This document shows, in pieces, positions 33,231-44,629 of a DNA stretch of 64,000 nt. This stretch comes from Coniochaeta sp. PMI_546. Taxonomy: Eukaryota > Ascomycota > Sordariomycetes > Coniochaetales > Coniochaetaceae. The notes under the pieces are model-generated. The model saw only the letters and a list, made by a program, of their open reading frames with translations. It made no database searches and was not told the origin of the DNA. The translations under genes and the position numbers were made by a program. Within the stretch, counting starts at the first letter, position 1. The number at the start of each line of letters is the position of its first letter. Where the stretch lies: contig MU271164.1 in NCBI GenBank assembly GCA_021432605.1, forward strand, positions 186,001 through 250,000. The letters run 5' to 3'.

Positions 33231-36200
33231 AACGAGCAGACGAGGACGGCGGCCATCAATGAACTTCTGGCTAAGACGGACATGAGACACGACGTAAGAT
33301 TTGGTTCGGATCCTCGGTTCAGAGTCTTCACGAAGGGCGGAATAAACACTGCCTGGACGAGTGTGGCCGCTCGGGCCAGATGGATGGCAAGGGAAGACCG
33401 TCTGTCGCCGACCGAGGAGGAGCTGACGGCATTTGATATTAATCGTATACCACCACCACCAGACAAGGATCCGAAGGAGGAACAACACACAGCATTGGAC
33501 AGTAGTCCGGCACCGCCGTCATCTTGGAGCACACCGCGTCCATCGCCACGACCACCTCCATGTTGACGGGAATTGCCGACCTAAATAGGGCATGGGAATA
33601 GATAAACTTTCTTTTGCAAGCGTGGTCAGTCGAAGCAGGCAAGGGGTCTGCTGCGATTATGGCCATTTCTCGACCTTAAATGTACATGACAGGGGAGCAT
33701 GAGATGGAGGAAGACTGATGAATACTGTGAGACTATGTGTCTTGTGCTCGGCGTGGGAGGAGTCAGCGTTTCTTTTGACGGGCGAATGGAAATAGATCGT
33801 TCTAGTAGTTATTCATCTGGCATTCATTCATCATCGTGATGATGATGCTAGGCTGCACAGCAAGTTTCATCGTCCAGCTGACGGAGGTGGAAGGTTGTGG
33901 AACTTGGTTGGTTTTGCGGTTGGGCATTCATTGTACAGATTCATACCTCGTCTGAGGAGCATTTGCGTCATGGCGAAAGAATATACAGCGTTCTCTTCTT
34001 TGGTGCCTTGTTGAGTGCTTCTCACACCTTTCTTAGTCCCAGTGAACGGCGTCACTTGAAGCTCGAGAGGGTCTTATGTCGCAGTGTCTCGTCCGCGGCT
34101 TGCTGTCCAAGTGTAGTTGATGCTTAAGGAATGCATTACACAACAGTTTATTTTATTGCTAATACTGTATATGTTCGACGATCTGTCGAGTAGCTGAACA
34201 TGGCTTACACAAAGCACATTTCCAGAGGTCAATTCCCGACCAGCCTCCGCCATCCAAGATTTTGAAAGCTTCGCTATCTCTCATTTCTATACGAACTTCT
34301 GAAGTTGCGTAGTATAGGGTAGGTCGACTTACATGTTTAGCATATCAGGCACTTTGAACTTACAGTACCAACGCTACAGTAACAGGTACTCAAATACTTG
34401 AGTTTAGGTAGTTAAGGTGGGCAAGGTGATCCGTACCGGAGCTGAGTGATACAGGGATTGTGGACATATGACAGCTTGGACCTCGACACCATCTTTCCTC
34501 ATGAACGACCACAGCGGTGGGTGGCTGGTGGACTGGTCACGATGCAACCTCGCGGCCAGCTGATAACCAACAACTTATGTCCGGAGAACCCGTGGGGGCT
34601 GGCAATTGCCTGACACCACAAAAAGGCAATAAGATTCGCAGGACCTGCACATGCAGATACGGGGTCAGGACCTGGTGGCTGGTGTCCAGTAGCGGACTTG
34701 CAATTATCTAGGTAGAAGGACAAGGTCTTGGAGACAAGATCAGTTGTGGCTGCTGTCAAGGTTATCATGCAGTTTTCAAAGCGCTGTGTCACTGCCGGCA
34801 GCTCGGTTGATCGTTTGTTATACATGAGATCAGTTCAAAAATCCCCATTCCTCTACTCAACCCGGCCGTGTGGGCGGTCTCGGTAGTTGGCCACGACAAC
34901 TGGCCCGCGTGGGCGTACGTGGGCCTCGATGTTCAGCTGCGGCCAGTGGAGTGTTATACTGGTTTGCTCGCAAGTCATCCGTGCATAGTCCGGAGCCGAA
35001 CAGACGCTGGCTTTGGGATTACTCACACACAGCCTTGCCATTGCTGGACTCGACCTGAGATGATTGGATCTAGGCTCTAATGTCCTCTCCGAGAATGAGT
35101 CTGATCGGCAATGCAGCTTGGACTTGGAAGCAGCGGGAAGCAACGGTCCACAAACAGTGTTCCGCACAAAGAGAGCCATTGGCTACAAAAAGTTCCTGCA
35201 AGTTCACGGGGGTCGGATATGTCAAGCACAGTACATTTCGATGTTGAACGAGCTTGTAGGTGAGGCGCGCAGCCGACGGCCCTTTATCATGGCTGTCACA
35301 TTCTGTTTCTAATTGACACTTGACTTGTCCCCAGTGCCTTGTTGGCGATGATTGTTTACGCCTTGGTTTGCTTGCTGAACATGCCGTAGGAAGGCCGAGA
35401 CCTCGCAAGTGGTTGTTGCGAACGACCATCTAGTTTAAGAATGCAGGGACAATCGCTACTGTGCTCCATTATGTTGATCTACTCGTGTGGTTACCACATC
35501 TCTTAAGATTCGGTACACCCGGCAAAGGTTGGCAGAAGCCCAAAGAAACGAGAGCCAAGCTGGCATTATTCATGATTGTGTCTTAGATGTTAGGCGTGAT
35601 AGGTCAGAAACTTAACGTTCTATGATACACCCTGTCGAGCAATACATCATGGTCTCAGCACCTCCGTCAGCGTATCACCAAAGGACCAGGCAGGGCGATG
35701 GAGGCGGAATCAACAAGCAAGTACTACGGTAGTCGGATCGACAGATATGCATCTTGCATCTTGCCAGGCATTTTGGACCCAACACTTAGTACAGCAGAAA
35801 GGTGAGGCTGGTACTTTGTGGCTCCGGTGCAAGGCGAGGGAAGATCACTATGGACCAGTGGATCCAGCCACAGCTGGCAAGGCTGGCACGGGCCGCAATG
35901 ACGATGCTCGTTCAAACCGACATGTGCTCGCAGTTGTTGGGGAGGTGGACTGGGAATGCACAAGGCGGCTGAGGTCTGAGTCTGCATGACTTTCAATTTT
36001 TTTTTTTTGCTCCAGACTCCTCGAACCAACCACCTTATTGATTGATTCCTGTGCCGTCGTGCATATAAACACGGCCTGCAACACACACACATACGTCGGT
36101 GCAAGAGGTTGAAGCACTATTACGGTACCGTGGTAGACCTAGTTGTCGGGCCCTGCCACTCCCGCTGCCCGTGGCGGCTGTTGGCTGGTGCCGTGAACGC

Positions 36201-37802
36201 AATCCCGTTGGTCCAGCGTTCGTGATTCGAGGTGGGGCAATACCAGCCTCACCTGCCTTTCACTTTGGTAGATTGAAGGGCTGCACCCAACCTCCAGGCC
36301 AGCATCTCCTTTCCCCTCCTCTCTCTTCTCTTTCTCAGACACATGACAAGGCAAATGCACCTGCCAAGGATGTAGCGAGGAAATAGTAGCAGTAGCATCA
36401 GAACTGCTGGACGTTGAAGGGAGAAAGTTCACCTGGCATAGAGTAAGGTACCTTACTATGGTAGACTTAGGTACAGTAAAGATGGCTCCACCTGATGCAG
36501 CCACGGCAGAGCGGAAGCCACCCGAGCTTTGATCGTGCAAACCATCCGATCCTCATTTTCAAGTTTGTGCGTCTGCAGTTGGCCAATGTCTCTGATCACC
36601 TCGATTGATGCAGTTAGGTTGGAGATCATGCTCGGAGGTAGGGAAAGGTGGACGAGTCCTCATTTTGAATTGAAAGGCAAATCTGGAGCCGTCCACCACC
36701 AGAACTGGCGGGAGTTGCCTACGAGTCACGCCTGCTCGAGGCTAACCCACAACTTTGCCATCTTCACCTGGTAATAATAGCACAAACAACTCAGTACTGT
36801 CAGTCTCAATTGCAAGAAGACGCACATCGTTTCAGCAGTTCGCCAAGATTTACTTCATCTCCATCTGCTCTCACCAGTAAGAACTTCTGTATCTGCAGCA
36901 TACGTACATCTTCTCCACACGCAAATAGGGGACAAAAAGTTACTGCACCAGGAGCTTTCCCCCCCCCCCCCAAAAAAAGGCAGGGCCAATTAAGGAGACC
37001 AAGTTATTTGGAGGGGGGGCCAATGCTTCAACGCTAGAGAGAGAGCTTGCGCAAAAATCTGCCTTCTGACAGGACCGCGCCTGGCCAAGATCCATCCAGA
37101 GTGACCCAAACGGACCCATCAATCACACTTCTCCCGGCTCCCTGCATTTCTCTACACGGCCTTTTCTCATCCCACCACGCACCTCTGGCAAACTTGGAGT
37201 TCGTCCGCCCTTCCATCCAAAAGCAGCATTTCTCAAAGGCATCCCGCAGCTGCATTTCCACCTCATCATTTTTTTATGACGACAATTCAACGAACAGACG
37301 AAAAAGAGACAAACGACGTGATGAGATCGACCTCTTCCTAGAATCCCTAGTACATAGTCATTCTCAGCATTTATTTGCTTCGCATTTCTTTAGCGGACGC
37401 GCCGTCCCATTCTTGTGTGGCCTTTGGAAAGGGTTTTATTTTCTTCACGACGTTCGACGTTCGACGGTTCTCCGACCATTCAAAAGCAACTACACGCCGT
37501 GCGGATCTAGCTAAACCACCACCCCTGGTAGGAGCACCGCCTCCGGCTTGTGATCGAGAGGACGGTCATTTCGATACTCATCGTCACAACCTTGGGTGTT
37601 TTGGTCCAAGAAATTGCCCTCTTGCACAGCAACCGCGACAGCTTACCGCATTGTCAACAGCCAACGACGCAGCGCGCAAAAACTGTCACTCCTCGGCAGG
37701 TGACTTTTGCAATTCCACTGCCGATTTCTTGATCGATACTACGGGCGCTTCGGCTTTGCCTTCTAAGGCCGGCTCGTCTGCTGTTGACATTCATTTTCCG
37801 CA
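33231..37802. other. Long 4.6 kb gene-free stretch
   Basis: No convincing gene on either strand. Immediately after striatin a 95-codon frame (33282-33566) ends in a proline-rich tail but has no clear homology. The distal 0.8 kb before 37803 is probably the leader and promoter of the RNA-binding protein gene and contains several upstream ATGs. A C13-A7 homopolymer block sits at 36959-36978 and a T-run near 36000. Confidence 0.5.
36959..36978. repeat. Homopolymer block C13-A7
   Basis: A run of thirteen C followed by seven A, with a further seven-G run close by at about 37012. These tracts are prone to replication and sequencing length errors. Confidence 0.9.
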
Positions 37803-39854
37803 ATGAATCCACAACAGGATCTGTTCTATGGGGGCGGCTACTCGATGGGCAACGCAAACCGCTCACCCAGCTTGTCGCGACCCGCATATGGCACAGTTTC
37901 GGGCCTCCAACCCCCAAACAGGGGAGGTCAACGCCAAATAGACTCTGGCAGCCAGAATCCGCCTTCTGTGTACGGTGAAGATCGCTTCAACACGTACGAT
38001 ACAGCTTTCCGGACCACCAGGCTTCACCCTAATCAGGGCTTCCCGGATCCCTTCATGCTTAACAATAGCCAAGGTTGGGGGTTTCATCCAGGAGCTGCCA
38101 CTGTGAATGGCGCGATGGGAGGCGACGGTAACCGCTTGCGCCCTTCAAACCGCAGAGGACAAATCCCATCTGTTAGTACACGCACCTTGTCTTGCAAATC
38201 TAGCCGCTGACAGTTTCGGTATTAGGAATGGACATCGCTCCAAGAGCAGCCTTTGAGCAATCAGGGCATCCACCATGGCACACCTGCCTACCCCAATCCC
38301 CCTATGATGGCGCCGAACCTCGGACTGATGAACGGCGGCATGCCCAACGATCGACACGCCTACCAGAACAACTATGGGTCCATGCCGCTACGGACATTGG
38401 AGGAGAAAAACAACGGCAGCGATCTTATCCCCACGGCCATCGTTATCAAGAATATCCCTTTCAATATCCGGAAGGAGACACTCACGCAAATGATGACCGA
38501 CATGGCCCTGCCGCAACCATATGCGTTCAACTACCATTTCGACCAAGGCGTCTTCCGCGGCCTTGCCTTCGCAAACTTCCAGAATGCCGAGGACACGGCA
38601 ATCGTGATCGAGAAGATGAACGGGTTAGACGTTCAGGGGAGGAAGTTGAGGGTGGAATACAAGAAGATGCTGCCTGAGCACGAGCGAGAACGTATCGAGA
38701 GAGAGAAGCGAGAGAAGCGCGGCCAGCTCGAGGAGCAGCACCGCCCGCTTGTCCTCCACCCCCAAGGTTCGATGCATTCCTTGACCAATGCGTCATCGAC
38801 GAACGGCCAGCGTAATTCCCCGCTGCGCAAGTCACCTGGTCCCGTTCCGACAAGAGCTGGAGCTAATTTTCCGGTAGGAGATGTCGACCTCAACGACCCC
38901 CAGACGCTCAGCTTCTACACCGAGTTGACCTTATTCCGCAATGACCCCGACAGAGAAATTCTTATCTTCCCTAACAGCATCACCCCGGTCCAACGCCGCA
39001 CCATCCATGTCTTGGCTCACAACATGGGGCTGGACCACCGTTCCGCCGGAGAGGGTCAACATCGGCAGCTCCACGTTATTAAAAACGACAATGCCCGCGT
39101 CTCTCCGACCACCCAAGCACCACCCCACCTTCCAGCCGGCGTGTCTCTAGACGCCCATCGTCGAGGGTTGAGCCGCGCCGCCACCATTGATTTTGGCGAG
39201 TCGCGGATCACCAATGCGGGTAACTACCATGCTGTTGGCCGCCCCGGAAACCCCATGTTGGAGTTGCCTGGTAGCCCTGACGCTGTCTCGGGCATTAACG
39301 GTCTGCGGGGGGTCAAGAGCTTTGCGGATCTACGTTCGTACACTCCTAGTCCGTCTCCGTCCGTCACGGGTTACGGGCAGGCTAACGGGGAGCCCGGCGG
39401 TCATGTAGCCCGTTTTGGCGACTATACACAGACCAGCTCGCTGACCACCCCAACGACGCCTGGCGGCAGCTTGGCGGCACCGTCTGTGAATGATGCATCC
39501 TCGCTTCTCCTGGGAATGGGAGCTCTGGGTTTGGGCGGATTCGATGGCGGTAGCACCCAATTGAGATCCAGGGAGGCACCTGGTGCAATCGGTAGCCAAC
39601 GTCCTGGGATGAATGGATCCAGCACTCGCGTCAATGTACCTGAGCGGCAGCCGCGGGGCCCGGCCGAGTGGGATTCCAGTGGTTTCGGCGCCCGTGGTAG
39701 ATCGAATGGGCACATGCAACGAGGCAGTGGTACGTTGTGTTTACTGGGCATCCTTTGCAACCGACTTTCAGCTCGCTAACCTGTGTCTTCCCTAGATTCA
39801 TCCGATAACGCCCCTCGGACTAGCGCCAATCCTGGGACCTCCAGGTTTCATTGA
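37803..39854 (+). CDS. RRM-R3H RNA-binding protein (Pin4/Cip1-like)
   Basis: Probably a cytoplasmic RNA-binding regulator related to yeast Pin4 and fission yeast Cip1/Cip2, which affect mRNA stability and stress or cell-cycle responses. Three exons (37803-38171, 38226-39729, 39796-39854) give 643 aa. The N-terminus is Gly/Asn/Pro-rich. One RRM begins at TAIVIKNIPFNIRKETL (RNP2-like) with GLAFANFQNAED (RNP1-like) and KLRVEYKKML. A charged Glu/Arg helix follows. An R3H-like domain covers DPQTLSFYTELTLFRND through RRTIHVLAHNMGLDHRS. The C-terminal half is low complexity, rich in Gly, Ser and Pro. The last exon adds only 19 residues and is supported by a CTAAC branch point and CCTAG acceptor. An mRNA with long untranslated ends is suggested by the empty flanks. 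Confidence 0.9.
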
Positions 39855-41932
39855 ACTTGAGTTCTCCAACTGATACGTTCCATCACACCTTATATACCTC
39901 AAGTTCGGGTGTACACCCTGTCGCTTGAGGCTCGGGAATCCTTGCGGCATTGTATTCGTCACTCGCGCCATTGTTGCCTCCGAGGTCAATTATAAGGGAC
40001 ACAACAAGTCAATTTCCGCCCCCAGTTTTGCTCTCGCTCATCTGACGGCTGTTATGCCTCGCTCACAGCACCTGTAACGAGGTGTACATCTCGACCTATA
40101 GCAGACGACATCGACCAATTCTCACAGTATCCCACGAGCTGAAGTTGCTGCTTGCTCCACTTGGTTGATTGTCGTGGCCTGTTATTCTTGAATAGGGTAT
40201 GCTGTTTGGGTGGTGGCCATACCTAAACACGACGTTTTGCATGTTTTGGTGTTTGTTTGTCGACTGAATTTTGGACCGCTGGATCTGAACCGGCTCTCGG
40301 TTGAGTCTGGTTCTGCGCACCCGCCGCTCGGTTATATGCCGGAATACCAAAGCGCGTGGTTGAACGAAAAGGAGAGATCGGGATATAATTTCTTTTACAG
40401 CTTTGTGGGCAACCACTATGGCCATCGACCTTGGCCTACGAGCAACTACTGGAACACGCGACACGGACGTGATGATCGACGTTGGTTTGTCCGCGGTGTT
40501 CGATACCCTGGGTTCTCTGCTCGCAACCGTGTCTCGCCCATGTTTCCCAACAGTCATTTGAGACACTAGGCTCTCGGAGAATCCGGTTGCTACGCCCTTA
40601 CGACTGTTTACGCTGTTACGACTTCATGTCCTAGATGGCTATTTCAACCCTTTCGGCCGGTAGTCATTTTCGAAGTGTCGTCTACCCGGGTTGGAGAGGT
40701 GCGCCTGTTTGCGTACGAACTAATTATTTTTTTCATGGCACGTCGATTCTCGGTGCAACGTTCGTTGCCCCCTCTTTGCAAGGCTCCATGCGAGGTCTTG
40801 TGTGTGAAGATCGCGTAAAAAACGAAGGAGAGGCGTTCGCGGAACGCACGGTCATTTTCATCTTCAGTTTATGCAAGGATGGCTATGCTTCGATCTGGCT
40901 TTTGGAGTTTGGTCTGCGTCAGTATAGGCTTTCGCTGCCGAGTGGTAGTTTGGAGATGGAGCACAACGGCTTCGATCATGAATGCAGAGACAGGCTGAAG
41001 GGACGCGACTGTGTCCCTCCCGTCGCCAAAATGTCCCCGCATTAACGAGACGATGCTCGCTCTGAGGCGACCAGGGGAAGGTGTCTGTTGGAGGTGGAGT
41101 TGAAAAAATGTTGGAGGAAAAGCGATCTTGCAGGGTCCACGTGAGGGAAGTTCAGTGCAGTGAGAGATGTTATGATTGGTATCTGGCCATTTTGAGCCGG
41201 CTGGAGAGGATGTGGCTCAATCTAGGTGGATGATGACCGCCAGCCGGGCTTTCCTACTGCGCGGTCCTTGACGGGGTATGAGAATAATGGCTTGCATTGC
41301 GTGCGATGGTGAAGATACGATATGCTGATCTAAGGAGTCAATTGACGTCTGTCTAACTTACAACTCTTGCGCTCGTGAAACATGATTGCATGTTGGTTGA
41401 TCCGAACGCATCAACAATCGATGCATCGAAATGCGGACCACGAGGCGCAATCCGCGTGGGCTCTTTCAACACCACAAGGCTCACCGATATCCATGCTCTT
41501 CTTGCATAAATAACTGTGATAACGAGACTTGGAACTGACCCGACTGGTCATCGCATCGCCAGGCTGCGTCAAGTAGCAGCTTTCGAGCAGAATCCTCGTT
41601 CTCAATGTGCTAACCATACAACAAACTGAGGGGGGGACTGGGAGGGGGGTTGCAGCTATTGTTAGCCAAACAGCACGCGAGAACATTAAAAGCAGGCCGG
41701 CGAGTAGACCAATAACACAGTCTTCTGCAAAAACCTGTCTATATCTCGCGATACTTGATCCTGAGAGCCTACGACAGCAAAGAGAGTGTAATACAGTAGT
41801 AAAGTCCCGATGACAACCAAGCTGGCTTGGCATTAATTGCCTGGAGATAAATAGGAGAGCTCGTAGCTCTTACGTCTGTTCTAGCCTTCCGGTCCGCCAT
41901 CTCGTTCTTCCTCCTTTCCGCCATTTTGTGTA
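39855..41932. other. 3' flank of the RRM-R3H gene, gene-poor
   Basis: About 2.1 kb. Frames at 40210-40569 and 40635-41045 (plus strand) are open but carry no recognisable domain; I treat them as untranslated or intergenic sequence. Confidence 0.5.
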
Positions 41933-42168
41933 GCTTGCTTCACGGAGAGTGGTGCGTTAATAAGTCGAAGGCACCCACCGACTTCTCTCCCTTACTATCT
42001 AAAAAAACAAGTACTTGCTTAGTATGCTGGCTCTTCGTGTCGTGCTGGCTCAGTTGTCGACATGAAGAGCCAGCATACCACGTAAGTACTTGTTTTTTTA
42101 GATAGTAAGGGAGAGAAGTCGGTGGGTGCCTTCGACTTATTAACCCACCACTCCTCGGTGAAGCGAGC
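41933..42168. repeat. Long inverted repeat (hairpin or MITE-like)
   Basis: Two arms of an inverted repeat face each other. The innermost 61 bp of strict identity is 41956-42016 against the reverse complement of 42084-42144. The similarity extends inward with three mismatches to 42036/42064 (GCTGGCTCTTC against GAAGAGCCAGC) and outward with small gaps to 41933 and 42168. The loop is about 27 nt (42037-42063). There is no coding capacity and I could not make out a clear target-site duplication. It could be a non-autonomous foldback or MITE-type element, a transcribed hairpin, or a palindromic assembly artefact. Confidence 0.9.
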
Positions 42169-42304
42169 CTCACCTCAGCTACCCTTACCCCTTTCCAGAA
42201 GAGGCTCCTCCATCTCAATGCCAGCTGTGTGTATTTCGCTTCCCATGTTGACGAGAAGTGTTTTCAAGCGGCTACTGACAGCTTAAGAGGTACATTCAGA
42301 CATC

Positions 42305-42595
42305 ATGGCATCTCCCTCACAAGACGCTGCTGCGCGTCACCTGCCCGTCCAAGATTTGTTGCCACAATATATCTTACACGGGGAGCGCGCGGACGTAGCG
42401 TCTGAGGACGGGGGTGCCAATCTGGCGCCGGTAGAGATGGGGGAATGTCGGAACATGAGCAGCCAGCGTCTCTACCGCAAAATGTACAAGCCAGCTCGAC
42501 TCCTCCGGTCTGAACATGTCTCGCTGACCACCATACGAGCAGACCAGATTGACGGACCCGGTCGATGTCATGAAACTGTGTCCCTGAATAAGTGA
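42305..42595 (+). CDS. Doubtful 96-aa ORF upstream of the C2H2 gene
   Basis: A frame starting MASPSQDAAARH opens about 140 bp after the inverted repeat and ends about 155 bp before the C2H2 gene start. It is mildly polar with no domain. It might be a small protein, an upstream ORF in the leader of the C2H2 mRNA, or chance. Confidence 0.2.
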   Translation: MASPSQDAAARHLPVQDLLPQYILHGERADVASEDGGANLAPVEMGECRNMSSQRLYRKMYKPARLLRSEHVSLTTIRADQIDGPGRCHETVSLNK

Positions 42596-42749
42596 AAAGA
42601 CCAAAGCTCACTTGTTCGGTGAAGAACAACAAAGCCAGCACCCAAAAGCTCAACTTTACAATAGTCACTACGATTAAACTGCCCCTGGGCAAATACGAAC
42701 CTTTTCCCCACAAGCGGAAGACCCTGAACCGTGCTTCAGTGTTTTCAAC

Positions 42750-43612
42750 ATGAACTTCTGTACTTCCTTCGCCTGCGACGGACCTTCATACGAGTCTAGC
42801 AACTTAACCGATTTCTCTCTGGATGACTGGAGTACGCTGGCTCAAGAAGATGCTCTCTCAGACTTCAACATGCCTGATTCCCCCGGGGTCACGAGCCCTG
42901 GCAGTGTGACCAGCTCGCAATGGACAGAGGGATGCTCTGACATATTCGGGCAGCTCGAGATTGATATAGAGCTCCGGTCCGGCATCATGGACGACTACGA
43001 CGGGGTGGACGTATCTGCAATCTGTGGTCAACCTAACATGGTCGATGTGAAAGATAATATGTCTCTCTCGCCACAGTTGCTATCTCGGACAACACCAGCA
43101 ATGGTTGCTACGCCGCCCGTCCTCCGATCCGCGGACGCGGCGCCCAACACTCTGCATTTACTCCAGACCGGTGACACTGCGATCGTGAACACAAGTACTC
43201 CCGTGGTCCCAAGCACGTGTTCTACAGGCGACCAACCACGCCGTGGCCGCGGCCGGAGAAAGCTGCCGGAGGAAAAGCTCAAGTCAGTCTAAACCGCAAC
43301 GTCCTAACATATGCAGGGCACAGACCCGGATGGTAACTAACATGGTGGTTGCCTAGGAAGAACCTGAGGCGCAAACTACTTCCAGAGAAATGCATATTCT
43401 GCGCTGATGGCTTTGAATGGAAGAAGGAGCTCAAACGCCATCTTCGTACGTATCACAAGCAGGATGCGCTGGACGCCGGCTGCCTCAACGAGGACGACGT
43501 GCAAAGGAGACCATGCCCATACTGTGTCCAGACCTTTGCAAGACCGGATTACCTGACGCGTCATCTGAAGAACAAACATGCATGGAGCGCTCAAGATTCG
43601 TCGGGGAGTTAG
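42750..43612 (+). CDS. Small C2H2 zinc-finger protein
   Basis: Probably a nuclear DNA-binding protein. Two exons (42750-43282 and 43357-43612) give 262 aa. The N-terminal two thirds are acidic and Ser/Thr-rich (DFSLDDWSTLAQED) and resemble an activation region. An RRGRGRRKLP segment, AT-hook-like, precedes the splice junction. Two C2H2 fingers lie close together in the C-terminal third: CIFCADGFEWKKELKRHL with RTYH, and CPYCVQTFARPDYLTRHL with KNKH. Both have Cx2C-x12-Hx4H spacing. The gap between fingers is longer (about 30 residues) than in a tandem array. The junction is supported by a GTCAGT donor, a CTAAC branch point and a CCTAG acceptor. The function is unknown. Confidence 0.85.
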
Positions 43613-44629
43613 CCGACGGACGGACTTTGCGAATTTCTACCCCTATTTTCTGATGTTGTGTCTGTTTAGCTAGATAGGAGTTAAGGAATTTGAGATCACC
43701 GTTTCCTATTAGCTATTAGACTGAAAACTCCAGTTTTCGCTTCGATAAGGTAAGTCTTCGACTACGAACCATAACTTGCACCACGACGGAGGACGTCCGC
43801 GCGCATCGATCTCCCGTGCCTCGACTCAGTACGTAGCTGTGGAGTTTGTACCTGACCCACGTCTGCAGAAACTCACATTCGTGCACAATACTCTCGATTT
43901 TCTAGGCTATGCTTCAGAGATTACCCTGGATATGAGATGATATGGCCCATCTATGGGGGTGGTCCCGTGTAGTGGTGAGGGACTCCATTCGAGCAACTAT
44001 GGCCCATTTCTTGGGCCCCTCCCTCCTCTAGGCGACACAACCCTGATCCGCCGGCGCAAAAGGCATCCCGATTTCAGGGGTCCCCGTGTGGCCGAGAGGT
44101 TCACCCAAGCTAAAATGGCGCGCCTCATGGTTGAGTCGTCAGCTTGTCCGGCCAGAATCGGCGGCATCCCTCGGTTCCGCCGCTCTTCCCATATATCACA
44201 GTTGGCTTCGTGCTCTCCAGCATGGCGACCGAGGCCATCGTCCAAGGCGACCGCCGCAGTCACCGCGCCGACCTTGTCCAGCGCTTACACTTCCCATACT
44301 ACCAATGTCTGGGTTGTGCAAACGCCAACCCAAAGGCGGCGCCTGTCTCGGATTAGCCCATTCTCCAAAACCCCATGACCCGCACGTGAACACACTCTCG
44401 ACTACCCTTACTCACTGCGAAGGCTGATGGGTTTTGTGCAATCATGGCGTACTACATAGGAAGATAGCGACCATGACGGCGAGCAGTCTAAGAGGGACGA
44501 AGAAGCAGCAGCAACCCTTGCCGCCGTGTAACATGCAAGACTGACGCCAGACCCAAAAGACATTGACTGCGATATCGACCTCGATCATCAACTCAGCAAA
44601 AGTCATCCGCTGAACCCCAAATTTCCAAA
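43613..44629. other. Convergent stretch between C2H2 and GMP synthase
   Basis: About 1 kb. A few short plus-strand frames lie around 43953-44427 without recognisable domains. A segment near 44088 (TGTGGCCGAGAGGTT) resembles a tRNA A box, but no B box or cloverleaf follows. Confidence 0.5.

Noticed and set aside
33282-33566. 95-codon frame just after striatin
   Set aside because: The striatin WD40 propeller is already complete at 33230. The frame has a low-complexity proline end and I see no splice link to striatin; probably 3' untranslated sequence.
40210-41045. Two plus-strand frames of 119 and 136 codons after the RRM-R3H gene
   Set aside because: No recognisable domain, no signal peptide and no consistent splice signals; consistent with 3' flank.
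44080-44170. tRNA-like A box (TGTGGCCGAGAGGTT)
   Set aside because: No B box (GGTTCGAATCC type) at the right distance and no cloverleaf stems can be formed.
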